Part shown: one piece after another, positions 11,382 to 18,194 of the stretch | Numbering within the stretch: position 1 is the stretch's first letter | Layout of the letters: each line of letters starts with the position of its first letter | From: Lachnospiraceae bacterium | GTDB lineage: Bacteria; Bacillota_A; Clostridia; Lachnospirales; Lachnospiraceae | Direction: 5' to 3' | DNA length: 18,194 nucleotides | Assembly (NCBI GenBank): GCA_017437705.1 | Contig: JAFRYJ010000021.1 | Location: 1 to 18,194, forward strand | Made by a program: the position numbers and the translations under genes | The notes under the pieces: generated by a model | Seen by the model: only the letters and a program-made list of their open reading frames with translations | What the model was told of the DNA's origin: nothing | The model's database searches: none

Positions 11382-13712
11382 ATGAATACAAAGAAGACAA
11401 GAGCTTTGAAATTCATCATTGCATTTGTGCTTGTCCTGGCGCTCACCGTGCCTTCTCTGGCAAAGGTAATGCTTTCGGAGGCTGTTGCCGAAGAAACGGA
11501 AGCAGTACAGACAGCAGAGGAAGAAAAGGCCGAAGAGCCCATGGCAGCGGCAGCAGAGCCGGCAGCAGAAGAAGACAACGACGTGCTTCAGGCAGCTGAA
11601 GAGGACGCAGAGGTTCCCGCAGATGATGCGGATAAGGCTGAAGAAGAGCTTCCTGCAGAAGAGGAAGAGGCTCCGGCAGAAGAGGCGGAAGAGCCCGCAG
11701 AAGATGCTCCTTCAGAAGATACAGCTGAACCGGCGGAAGGCACCGAAGCTCCCGCAGAAGAGGCAGAGCCCGAAGCAGAAGACATCACGGCTCCTGCAGG
11801 TTACGCCGAAGCTGCACCGGAAGAGGTCAAGGCTCCCGCAAAAGACGCCGAAGCAGCACCGGGAAATGTAAAAACTGAGGATACAGCAGACAGTATATCG
11901 GAAGAGCTCCCGGAAGAAGACGATCTAATTACAGTCACGGAAGAGCCTAAGAATGACGATACTGTACCCGAGAAAATAACGGTGCACATCACGAATATAC
12001 TGTATAACACATATGCCAGTGTCAACGGGCATGCCGTTGCCTATGAGAACACGTTTGACCTGATAAAGGGCCAGTCCAAGGGCGGAAACGGCCTTATAAA
12101 TCTTGCCGGAGGCCGTAACAGAACGGCCGGCGGCCTCGGAGCCAATTATAAGTTTTTGAACGTGTTCGTTTTAAAAGACCGCACGGAAGATCCCGAGGCG
12201 GCCGACGAGACTGTTTACTGGGAAACAGCAGATGAAGGGGACACCGTAACAAAGGTAGGCTTCAGTTCAGACGGAACAACAATAACGGTCACGATGGCAA
12301 GCGGAGAGGTAAAAACCTATGATGCCAGGGAGACCGAAGTCTATATCTCCCCCGTATACAAGAGAACCATCGACTGGTACCTGATCTATAATTATACCGA
12401 CAACATCTCCACAGGCTCGGGTTCCTGGAGCAATCTGGATTTTGTAGTGTCATACAGCCATAAGTTCAAGGATCCTTCGGGAGGAGAAGACATTTCCCAT
12501 AACAGATTCGTCAACTGGTGGAATGAGGAGACAGGCGATACCTACGAAGCCGGAGATACCTTTACATACGAAGGAGCGCAGCAGGAATCGGGCAGCACGA
12601 AGACCATCAACGTTTTCGCCATGTGGCAGCCCTCCGTTACTGTCGAATACTATGTGGACGGAGTGCTTACCGGTCAGAGAGCCAGGTATTCCCTTGTTAA
12701 TTCCGTGGAGGATTACGAGGGCGTAACGGTCTACGATTACGTTCCCGAATACGAGGGAGCCGAATTCAAGGGCTGGTACGATGAGGAAGGAAACAGACTT
12801 GACGACGATAAGGTCTTTGATGCACCGGAGATCACATACGAGAAGACCGACCAGTATATTGAGAAGGTCTACGCCGAGTTTACCACGACATATACCGTAG
12901 AGCATTATCTCGAGGAGCTGGACGGAACGTTCACTCTCAAAGAGGATGCGACGGATGAATTCGAAGACGTAGTAGGCGAGGAAGTAACAGCCGAAGCTAA
13001 GGAATTCGAAGGCTTTACCTTTGATGAGACAGTTGAAGGCACGGAGCAGACCGCAACACTCAGGGTCGGCACGGTCCTCAAGCTTTACTACACAAGGAAT
13101 TCCTACAAGGTTACTTACGAATACACCGGCGACACGATCCCGGACGGCGCAGAGGAACAGCTTCCGGCAGAAGCCACATACAAGTATGAGGAAGAAGTGC
13201 CTGCTGCAGCGGTTCCCGAAGTCACAGGCTACACCTTCATCGGCTGGGAAGGCGAAGTTGAGACCATGCCCGCTGAAGACGTAACTGTCACCGGCAGCTG
13301 GGAGATCAACAAGTACACCGTTACATGGGTAGATTACGACGGCAACGTACTGGAGGTCGATGAAAAGGTTCCTTACGGAACGATGCCCGAATACAACGGA
13401 TCGGGTCCCGAAAGAGAGTCTGACGGTAAGTACAACTATACATTTATCGGATGGGATCCCGAGATCGTAGAGGTTACAGAGGATGCTACCTATACCGCTC
13501 AGTACGAGGCGGACGAGATCCCCGAGACCGAGACAGAGACGGAATCCGAAACGGAATCCGAGACTGAGACACAGCCTGAAACAAAGAAGCCCGGCGGAAA
13601 CGTTCCCACCGGCGACAGCTCCGATCCCGGAATGATGACGCTTATCATGATCTCCGCAGCAGCAGTCGCAGCGCTGATGGTCATCAGAAAAAGAAAAACA
13701 GACAGAGTTTAA
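11382..13712 (+). CDS. Secreted, acidic, sortase-anchored surface protein with InlB/SHIRT-like repeats
   Basis: The 776-residue product starts at ATG 11382 behind GGAGGAG; the frame is open further upstream, but that part would start at the promoter. Residues 1-27 are a signal peptide (basic start, hydrophobic core, PSLA). Residues about 33-200 are a Glu/Ala/Pro-rich stalk. Residues about 200-360 are a domain I do not recognise. About 410-500, 503-572, 573-642 and 643-710 look like InlB B-repeat, MucBP and SHIRT-type modules (GWYDEEG, YTVEHYLEELDG, GYTFIGWEGE, YTFIGWDPE). An ETETETESETES linker (about 714-730) precedes a C-terminal sorting signal: NVPTGDS (740-746), a hydrophobic segment, and the tail RKRKTDRV. 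No cysteine is present. The sorting motif is a variant of LPXTG, so wall anchoring is likely but not certain. A role in adhesion or as a surface stalk is inference. No sortase lies in the window. Confidence 0.85.
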   Translation: MNTKKTRALKFIIAFVLVLALTVPSLAKVMLSEAVAEETEAVQTAEEEKAEEPMAAAAEPAAEEDNDVLQAAEEDAEVPADDADKAEEELPAEEEEAPAEEAEEPAEDAPSEDTAEPAEGTEAPAEEAEPEAEDITAPAGYAEAAPEEVKAPAKDAEAAPGNVKTEDTADSISEELPEEDDLITVTEEPKNDDTVPEKITVHITNILYNTYASVNGHAVAYENTFDLIKGQSKGGNGLINLAGGRNRTAGGLGANYKFLNVFVLKDRTEDPEAADETVYWETADEGDTVTKVGFSSDGTTITVTMASGEVKTYDARETEVYISPVYKRTIDWYLIYNYTDNISTGSGSWSNLDFVVSYSHKFKDPSGGEDISHNRFVNWWNEETGDTYEAGDTFTYEGAQQESGSTKTINVFAMWQPSVTVEYYVDGVLTGQRARYSLVNSVEDYEGVTVYDYVPEYEGAEFKGWYDEEGNRLDDDKVFDAPEITYEKTDQYIEKVYAEFTTTYTVEHYLEELDGTFTLKEDATDEFEDVVGEEVTAEAKEFEGFTFDETVEGTEQTATLRVGTVLKLYYTRNSYKVTYEYTGDTIPDGAEEQLPAEATYKYEEEVPAAAVPEVTGYTFIGWEGEVETMPAEDVTVTGSWEINKYTVTWVDYDGNVLEVDEKVPYGTMPEYNGSGPERESDGKYNYTFIGWDPEIVEVTEDATYTAQYEADEIPETETETESETESETETQPETKKPGGNVPTGDSSDPGMMTLIMISAAAVAALMVIRKRKTDRV
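13519..13572 (+). repeat. Short tandem Glu-Thr/Glu-Ser coding repeat
   Basis: Repeated GAGAC(A/C/G) and GAATCCGA units encode the ETETETESETESETET linker before the sorting signal. Such low-complexity coding repeats can change length by slippage. Here they form the wall-spanning spacer. Confidence 0.7.
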
Positions 13713-13730
13713 TGTAAAAAGCTAAACAGA

Positions 13731-13760
13731 ATGGGTGCTCCCGAAGGAGCACCCATTTTT
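13731..13760 (+). terminator. Rho-independent terminator of the surface protein gene
   Basis: ATGGGTGCTCC (13731-13741) pairs perfectly with GGAGCACCCAT (13746-13756) around a CGAA loop, followed by TTTT. It lies 18 bases after the stop codon. Confidence 0.95.
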
Positions 13761-13806
13761 GTGTGCATATCTTTGCCCGGCCGCCGGTATGTTTTGGAGG
13801 TTATAT

Positions 13807-13833
13807 AAAAAGCCGCCCGCTTAAGCGGACGGC
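13807..13833 (-). terminator. Rho-independent terminator of degV
   Basis: Read leftward, GCCGTCCGC pairs with GCGGGCGGC around a TTAA loop over nine positions, with one G-U pair, followed by five T (13811-13807). It lies 11 bases beyond the degV stop and faces the surface protein terminator, so the two units converge. Confidence 0.9.
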
Positions 13834-13844
13834 CTTATCGGCTG

Positions 13845-14717
13845 TTATTTAGCTTTGCCTACCTGAATGATGGACGCCATGCCCGGTCCTACGTGGGCGC
13901 CGATGATGGGAGTGAGGAGCATCTTCGTTACCCTCACATTGGGTGTGATCTTAAGGACGCCTTCCTCCAGGATATCTGCGGTGGAGTCAGCAGCGGCGTG
14001 GCAAATGTAGACGGGGTCCACATCATTATCCGTATGATGCTGGTCGTAAAACTCGATGAGCTTCCTGGCGGCCGCCTTCGTGCCTCTGACCTTGTCGAAG
14101 TTGGAGAGCCTGCCGTCGGGTTCGATCGTGAGAAGGGGCTTGATGGAAAGCATCGTGCCTACGATGGCCGACGACGCCCCGATCCTGCCGCCTCTTTTAA
14201 GATACATGAGGTCGTCCACCAGGAACCAGTGCCACAGGTGATTGATGCAGTCTTCAAGATCGGCGTAGTTCTCGTCCATGGACATGCCCGCGGCCTTGTT
14301 CCTGAAGGCACGCTCCAGAAGGATGCCGATGCCGCCGGTGGCAGCTCTTGTATCCAGCACCCTGAAAACGGTGTCGGGGAACTGCTCCTTAAGGTTTTCG
14401 GCGGCCATCATCGCGGAATCCACGGTGGACGTGAGCCCGGATGAAAGTGCCAGATAAAGCACATCAACACCCTTTTCCATGTAGGGGGTTATAAGCTCCT
14501 CGTACTGGAAGGGATTGATCTGAGTGGTCTGCGTGAGCTCGCCGTTCTTCTGGTTCTCGTAGAAGCTGTAAAGAAGCTCGGGGCTTTCCATTGTTCGGCA
14601 CTCGCGCATCTCGCTGCCCAGGGTGTAGCTCATGGGAAGGATGGGGATGTCGTGCTCTTTATAGAACGCCGCATCTATGTCGGCGGAAGCATCGGTAATG
14701 ATAATATAATCTTTCAT
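13845..14717 (-). CDS. DegV family fatty-acid-binding protein
   Basis: DegV proteins (FakB type) bind a fatty acid and present it to a fatty-acid kinase for phospholipid synthesis in Firmicutes. The 290-residue product matches the family's usual length and layout: an N-terminal TDASADI, QTTQINPFQYEE (63-74), LSSGLTST (91-98), LDTRAATGG (121-129), the lipid-end motif LKRGGRIG (173-180), and a C-terminal IGAHVGPGM (272-280). The start is ATG 14717, preceded on its strand by GGAGGAG; an upstream in-frame start at 14774 would lie in the promoter. It is a single leftward gene with its own promoter and terminator. No FakA kinase is in the window, so which ligand it serves is unknown. It would act in the cytoplasm. 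Confidence 0.92.
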   Translation of the reverse strand: MKDYIIITDASADIDAAFYKEHDIPILPMSYTLGSEMRECRTMESPELLYSFYENQKNGELTQTTQINPFQYEELITPYMEKGVDVLYLALSSGLTSTVDSAMMAAENLKEQFPDTVFRVLDTRAATGGIGILLERAFRNKAAGMSMDENYADLEDCINHLWHWFLVDDLMYLKRGGRIGASSAIVGTMLSIKPLLTIEPDGRLSNFDKVRGTKAAARKLIEFYDQHHTDNDVDPVYICHAAADSTADILEEGVLKITPNVRVTKMLLTPIIGAHVGPGMASIIQVGKAK

Positions 14718-14745
14718 TGTGTCTCCTCCGGGATATACTGGAAAT

Positions 14746-14774
14746 ATTATCACCTGTAAATGGTTAATTTGCAA
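14746..14774 (-). promoter_or_regulatory. degV promoter
   Basis: On the minus strand TTGCAA (14774-14769) and GATAAT (14751-14746) are spaced 17 bases apart. Transcription would begin near 14739, about 22 bases before ATG 14717. Confidence 0.65.
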
Positions 14775-14801
14775 CGAAAAAGAGGACCAAAGTGCAAATT
14801 A
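14765..14801. promoter_or_regulatory. Inverted repeat over the degV -35 region, possible operator
   Basis: TAATTTGCA (14765-14773) and TGCAAATTA (14793-14801) are perfect inverted copies, 19 bases apart. The first copy overlaps the degV -35 element. This placement suits a repressor-binding site, but AT-rich chance pairing is possible. Confidence 0.4.
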
Positions 14802-14885
14802 TATATTAATTGTACATAAAAACATACAGGGCGGCGCGGCATCACGGCGGGAAACAAATCTTCTTTTAATTTGAGCTATATTTGC

Positions 14886-14891
14886 TATAAT
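14886..14891 (+). promoter_or_regulatory. Possible extended -10 promoter for the small membrane protein
   Basis: TATAAT (14886-14891) is preceded directly by TGC, making a consensus extended -10; no good -35 is seen at 16-18 bases. Transcription would start near 14898, giving a leader of about 67 bases before ATG 14965. Confidence 0.5.
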
Positions 14892-14964
14892 GAACATATG
14901 AAGAAGCCTTTTGGGGCTCAGACCGTGCTGACAGGATCGGCACATTACGTTTAGGAGGAAAGAA

Positions 14965-15417
14965 ATGAGAGCAAATACTGCAGGAACGATATTTAAGATA
15001 GTTGCTGTTATAGCACTGCTGGGAAGCATCGGCGGATTTTTCCTGGACTACGTTACAGGCATAACCGGATTTGAAATATTCAGAGCGACCATGGAAGTCA
15101 ATTACGGATGGACGGAGACCATTATGTATCTTGTACTTCCCCATGCATTGCTTATAATTGCGGCATTAGTGCTCGTCGGCAGTACCAGCACCGCAAGATG
15201 CATAATCACCCTGGTGCTCAGCGTTATTGCATTTTTACTCTATATGTACGGAACCAACTTTGATTTCAGTTTCAAATACAGGGGCATGGGCTTCATCATC
15301 ACATTTATCGCATGTCTCTGCGGTATCGTATTCCCCATACTTATTCTGACTGTCGGCGTGGACAGGGGCAGAGGCACCTACACAATGGAAGACGATTATC
15401 ACAACAACAGATGGTAA
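14965..15417 (+). CDS. Small four-helix membrane protein, function unknown
   Basis: I do not recognise the family of this 150-residue protein. Four hydrophobic segments are visible at about residues 7-29, 53-74, 79-95 and 105-128. The stretch between the first two (about 30-52) is polar with aromatic residues, and the tail (VDRGRGTYTMEDDYHNNRW) is polar and acidic with a final Trp. A strong AGGAGG site lies 6 bases before ATG 14965. It is bounded by its own possible promoter and a terminator-like hairpin, and degV lies divergently upstream, so it is probably a single-gene unit. Base composition is slightly more AT-rich than the arginine operon. Membrane location is well supported; any further role is not visible. 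Confidence 0.8.
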   Translation: MRANTAGTIFKIVAVIALLGSIGGFFLDYVTGITGFEIFRATMEVNYGWTETIMYLVLPHALLIIAALVLVGSTSTARCIITLVLSVIAFLLYMYGTNFDFSFKYRGMGFIITFIACLCGIVFPILILTVGVDRGRGTYTMEDDYHNNRW

Positions 15418-15436
15418 AAAAAGGTTTTTATCCAAG

Positions 15437-15467
15437 CGGGGCTCTCAGGGCCCCGTTTGTTGTCTTT
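15437..15467 (+). terminator. Terminator-like hairpin after the membrane protein gene
   Basis: CGGGGCT (15437-15443) pairs with GGCCCCG (15449-15455), with one G-U pair and a 5-base loop, followed by TTTGTTGTCTTT. The T-tract is broken by G and C, so some readthrough into the Nudix gene is possible. Confidence 0.65.
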
Positions 15468-15474
15468 ATCGGAA

Positions 15475-16089
15475 ATGATGAAAAAAGAACGTGAGGACCT
15501 GGTCTGGGAAGAGGTCTGGACCAGGCAGGTAATAAAAAACGAGTGGATCGATCTCCGCGAGCATGGATACCGCATGCCCGACGGCACCGTATTCGAGCCC
15601 TATTACAGCTACAGCCGCAGGGATTATGCGGTGATCGTGGCTATGGATACGGAGGGGCGCCTGATATGCGTGCGCCAGTTCCGTCAGGGGATCAAAGAGG
15701 TGACCACGGAATTTCCCGCCGGCGGGCTGGAGCGTCCGGACGGAGAGAATTACAGCGCAGGCGGGAAAGCCTGCGGCGTGGAAGATCCCATGAATGCGGC
15801 AAAACGGGAGCTCCTGGAGGAGACGGGTTACGAGTCAGACCGCTGGGAGCATCTTCTGACCGTGCCTACGGAAGCCACCATATCGGATAACTATGCATAT
15901 ATCTTTCTGGCCAGGGATTGCCGGCGCGTGACGGGGCAGGAGCTGGATATAACGGAGTTCCTGAACGTGGAGCTTCATACGGCTGATGAGATCGAGGAGC
16001 TTATAAAGACCGGCGGATTCCAGCAGAGCGTCCACGTGATGGCGTGGTTGCTGGCAAAGGATAGGATGAGAGATGAGCAGGCTTCGTAA
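15475..16089 (+). CDS. Nudix hydrolase, ADP-ribose pyrophosphatase-like
   Basis: Nudix enzymes cleave nucleoside diphosphates linked to another group, with Mg2+. This 204-residue protein carries a complete Nudix box, G97-x5-E103-x7-R111-E112-x2-E115-E116-x-G118. It resembles ADP-ribose pyrophosphatases in having a paired-domain N-terminal part and EFPAGGLE (79-86) just before the box. About 13 extra residues (ERPDGENYSAGGK) sit between that motif and the box, longer than usual. The start is uncertain: ATG 15475 or ATG 15478, with only a weak GGA upstream. The frame is open to TTG 15457, but that lies in the terminator hairpin. It is followed by the HD and metallo-hydrolase genes, probably as one unit. 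The substrate is not determined by the sequence. Confidence 0.88.
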   Translation: MMKKEREDLVWEEVWTRQVIKNEWIDLREHGYRMPDGTVFEPYYSYSRRDYAVIVAMDTEGRLICVRQFRQGIKEVTTEFPAGGLERPDGENYSAGGKACGVEDPMNAAKRELLEETGYESDRWEHLLTVPTEATISDNYAYIFLARDCRRVTGQELDITEFLNVELHTADEIEELIKTGGFQQSVHVMAWLLAKDRMRDEQAS

Positions 16090-16137
16090 GAAGCGGCCTG
16101 CGGTGAATTTGTGCGGTTTCATAGAGGAGAGGATGAA

Positions 16138-16602
16138 ATGAGCAGGCTTAAGGAATTAAGAGGAGCTGTAAATAAAGAGCTGTGCAGGATGGAGGATCCG
16201 GATAAGATGATATCCGCGGTTAACCATCTTTACGGCGTGTCCCTGGCAGCCACTATGATAGCGAAGAAGCGGGGACTTGACTGGGAGCTTGCGGCCATGG
16301 CGGCCATGCTCCACGACATCAGCGCGTACAGGACCGGGTCCTATGAGGATCATGCTCACAGGGGAGCGGAGATCGCCAGGGAGATGCTTGGGGAGCTCGG
16401 CATCACCACGGAGCAGGAGACGGACATCATATGCTCGGCCATATATCATCACGATGACAAGCTGGTTGTGGACAGCCCCATGGATGAGGTTTTAAAGGAT
16501 GCAGACGTGATACATCACTGCATGAACGATATGTCAAAAGCGGTAAAGGAAAAGGAGCAGGCGCGCTTTGACGCGCTCTGCGAAGAATTCAAAATGATTT
16601 AA
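16138..16602 (+). CDS. HD-domain phosphohydrolase
   Basis: HD-domain proteins are metal-dependent phosphohydrolases that often act on nucleotides. The 154-residue protein shows the expected order of metal ligands: His30, His59-Asp60 in AMLHDISAY, His72/His74, His104-His105 in IYHHDD, and Asp121/Asp123 in KDADVIHH. ATG 16138 is chosen for its GAGGAGAGG site; a GTG at 16111 in the same frame lacks one. It begins 48 bases after the Nudix stop and ends 13 bases before the metallo-hydrolase start. Its small size matches stand-alone HD proteins. The substrate is unknown. Confidence 0.88.
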   Translation: MSRLKELRGAVNKELCRMEDPDKMISAVNHLYGVSLAATMIAKKRGLDWELAAMAAMLHDISAYRTGSYEDHAHRGAEIAREMLGELGITTEQETDIICSAIYHHDDKLVVDSPMDEVLKDADVIHHCMNDMSKAVKEKEQARFDALCEEFKMI

Positions 16603-16615
16603 AAAGGAGGCAGCT

Positions 16616-17251
16616 ATGTTTGAAAATATTCGGGTCCTTGCCCAGAACTGTATCAGGATCCAAACGGGAGACAAGGTGATCTACACGGATCCCTTCCAGA
16701 TGGACGGATCGCCCCGTGACGGCGATCTGATCCTTATAACCCACGACCACTTTGACCATTTTTCGCCGGAGGATATTGAGAAGGCAGCCGGGCCGGATGC
16801 AGTGATGGTGGTGCCGGAGAACATGAAGAAAAAGGCGAAAGGCGCGGCGAAGCTCGTTAAGGAGATTCTTACGGTGGAGCCCGGCGGGGCGTATGAGATC
16901 TGCGGCGTGCGGTTTGAGACGATCCCGTCCTATAATGTGTCGAAGAATTTCCACCCGAAGTCGGCGGGCTGGGTGGCTTATATACTGGATCTTGATATCG
17001 GGCGCATTTTTGTTGCGGGCGATACGGATATAAACGAGGACAACAAAAAGGTCGTCTGTGATGTGGCTCTGGTGCCTGTGGGCGGTACGTATACGATGAC
17101 GGCATCAGAGGCTGCGGAGCTGGTGAACCTGATACAGCCGAAGCTGGCGATTCCAGTGCATTACGGCGGGATCGTGGGATCGAAGAAAGACGGCGAGGCC
17201 TTTGCGAAGCTGGTTAAGAAGCCGGTGGAGGTTGATGTGAGGATGGGGTAG
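16616..17251 (+). CDS. Metallo-beta-lactamase-fold hydrolase, UlaG-like
   Basis: The 211-residue protein has the metallo-beta-lactamase signature HxHxDH as His43, His45, Asp47 and His48 in THDHFDHFS, then Asp136 in VAGDTD and His182 in PVHYG. That is a full set for two metal ions. It is shorter than most members and resembles the UPF0173/UlaG-type group, whose substrates are mostly unknown; this placement is by motif and size. An AAAAGGAGG site lies 5 bases before ATG 16616, 13 bases after the HD gene, so the two are co-transcribed. It is the last gene of the GC-rich part; base composition falls straight after its TAG stop. Confidence 0.88.
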   Translation: MFENIRVLAQNCIRIQTGDKVIYTDPFQMDGSPRDGDLILITHDHFDHFSPEDIEKAAGPDAVMVVPENMKKKAKGAAKLVKEILTVEPGGAYEICGVRFETIPSYNVSKNFHPKSAGWVAYILDLDIGRIFVAGDTDINEDNKKVVCDVALVPVGGTYTMTASEAAELVNLIQPKLAIPVHYGGIVGSKKDGEAFAKLVKKPVEVDVRMG

Positions 17252-17565
17252 AAGGTAGTTGTATTTGCTAAAGCTTTTATTGTGTAAATAAATTTCATTA
17301 GACACAAGTCAAAACCTCTGTAACTATGTGTGCTGAAAAGCTGCTGTACACGTGCTGCGGAGGTTATTGTTTCTTTTTAATAATGCTTGTAAAGCTATAT
17401 GGAAATTTAAGATTAGGCATGTGGTTTTTGAAAAACTGTCTTAAAAAGATAAAAGCGAAGAACATGAGTTAAATAGACCTTTATATATAATGGGTGGTAT
17501 AATTAATCATCAATAGAAATAGTATTGTGGAATATATGAGACAAACCGTTTAAGGAGTAATTACT
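17252..17565. other. AT-rich gene-free stretch at a composition boundary
   Basis: No convincing gene is present. It holds an imperfect hairpin at 17313-17365 (AACCTC with GAGGTT outside, GTGT/ACAC and GCT/AGC inside), followed by a T-rich run, which could terminate the metallo-hydrolase unit. It also holds a promoter near 17503. A hand count of 17401-17460 gives 18 of 60 G+C, against 36 of 60 at 17101-17160 within the preceding gene. No integrase, tRNA end or clear attachment repeat is visible. Confidence 0.6.
17474..17503 (+). promoter_or_regulatory. Possible promoter for the dynamin-like gene
   Basis: TGGTATAAT at 17495-17503 is an extended -10 element. TAGACC at 17474-17479, 18 bases upstream, is a partial -35. 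The leader would be about 55 bases. Confidence 0.5.
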
Positions 17566-18194
17566 ATGACCCGCATTAAAGTGGTTAGCAATCCATATAA
17601 ACGTGAAATAGCGTATTTTACTTATAAACAAGCAACCGATTCCTGGGATAATATTGTTAATGACAGTGTTAACAGTAGGCTGCGGGAAATAGATAAAGAC
17701 AAATTCTTCCTGCCGTTTATGGCAAAAAGTATTCTCGACACTATTATTGAAGAATACTATGTGGGAAATGAAAAAGTTGAACTCATATTTGAAGGCACTT
17801 CCGATGAATATGATGAATTCAGGCAGTTGTGCCTTGATGAGTACTATTCTTCAAAAATAGAACTGGTTCGTTCAGATAAATACCTTGAAAATGCACGGGA
17901 TTTACTGAGCTATACAAAGAACATTTTTAAAGTTGTAAAACCCGCAGTTTCAAAAGTGATTGACAATAATGAAGTCATAAATGATGGCTTATACAAAGTC
18001 GATGATGCTTTAAAGGACATCATACCGGTCTGTATTTTTGGTAACTACAGTTCAGGTAAATCGACATTTATTAATGCGTTGATCGGTCATGAAATACTTC
18101 CGACCGGTGGTGAACCTATTACTGCAAAAATATATGAAATACATAATTCAAAACAAGATGATATAGCGAGAATCAGCTTTGCTCATAACGGAAA
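17566..18194 (+). CDS. Dynamin-like large GTPase, N-terminal part (runs off the window)
   Basis: ATG 17566 follows AAGGAG by 8 bases, and the frame is open to the window edge (209 codons). Residues 159-167 are a Walker A/G1 motif, GNYSSGKST, followed by FINALIG and LPTGGEPITAKIYEI, in which Thr186 is the likely G2 threonine. This GNxSSGKST...LPTG..P.T pattern is typical of bacterial dynamin-like GTPases, which remodel or tether membranes; some belong to antiphage systems. The first 150 or so residues are a mixed helical/strand domain (for example EKVELIFEGTSDEYDEF) that I do not recognise and that is unusual before a dynamin G domain. A hand count of 17701-17760 gives 19 of 60 G+C, and codons favour A/T at third positions, unlike all genes to the left, so recent transfer is likely. 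The G3 and G4 motifs and any C-terminal stalk lie beyond the window. Confidence 0.82.
   Translation, partial: MTRIKVVSNPYKREIAYFTYKQATDSWDNIVNDSVNSRLREIDKDKFFLPFMAKSILDTIIEEYYVGNEKVELIFEGTSDEYDEFRQLCLDEYYSSKIELVRSDKYLENARDLLSYTKNIFKVVKPAVSKVIDNNEVINDGLYKVDDALKDIIPVCIFGNYSSGKSTFINALIGHEILPTGGEPITAKIYEIHNSKQDDIARISFAHNG

Noticed and set aside
11485..11871. Plus-strand frame rich in Lys, Gln and Arg within the surface protein
   Set aside because: It is the out-of-frame reading of the GAA/GCA-rich stalk; the in-frame protein has a signal peptide and sorting signal.
17419..17472. Seventeen-residue Lys-rich peptide frame in the AT-rich gap
   Set aside because: It has no convincing ribosome binding site and is too short to distinguish from chance in AT-rich DNA.
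17252..17565. Attachment site or tRNA fragment at the composition boundary
   Set aside because: No tRNA-like fold, no direct repeat and no integrase were seen; the right border is outside the window, so a repeat pair cannot be tested.

Overview
The window looks like a moderately GC-rich Firmicute, most likely a Clostridia/Lachnospiraceae-type organism. The signs are the argCJBDF-carAB order, strong AGGAGG-type ribosome binding sites, compact rho-independent terminators, a sortase-type surface protein with InlB/SHIRT-like repeats, and a DegV protein. This assignment is inference from gene content only.

Left two thirds (1-9908): a co-directional arginine/carbamoyl-phosphate operon with tight spacing: the 3' end of argC, then argJ, argB, argD, argF, carA and carB. 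ArgC to ArgF carry acetylated intermediates to ornithine and citrulline; CarAB supplies carbamoyl phosphate for ArgF and for pyrimidines. Three things stand out. The argC frame has an in-frame TAA 80 codons before its natural end, with the downstream protein still well conserved. A hairpin and a second folded element separate argF from carA. carB is fused in frame to a full-length diaminopimelate epimerase (DapF) module in which one of the two catalytic cysteines is alanine.

Middle (9909-13760): a long imperfect palindrome precedes a gene joining a rhodanese-like domain, without its active-site Cys, to a TtcA-type PP-loop ATPase. A terminator follows. Next comes a strong promoter with a folded leader driving a 776-residue secreted, acidic, cell-wall-anchored surface protein, closed by a perfect terminator.

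Right (13800-17251): a leftward degV gene, then a rightward small membrane protein, then a likely operon of three small hydrolases: Nudix, HD-domain and metallo-beta-lactamase fold.

Right edge (17252-18194): base composition drops sharply, from about 60% to about 30-33% G+C in hand-counted 60-base lines. A gene with its own promoter and ribosome binding site begins at 17566 and runs off the window. It encodes a dynamin-like GTPase with an unusual N-terminal domain of about 150 residues. This is the probable left edge of an acquired accessory region and the best candidate for an undescribed system, but its partners lie outside the window. No rRNA, tRNA, CRISPR array or insertion sequence was seen.
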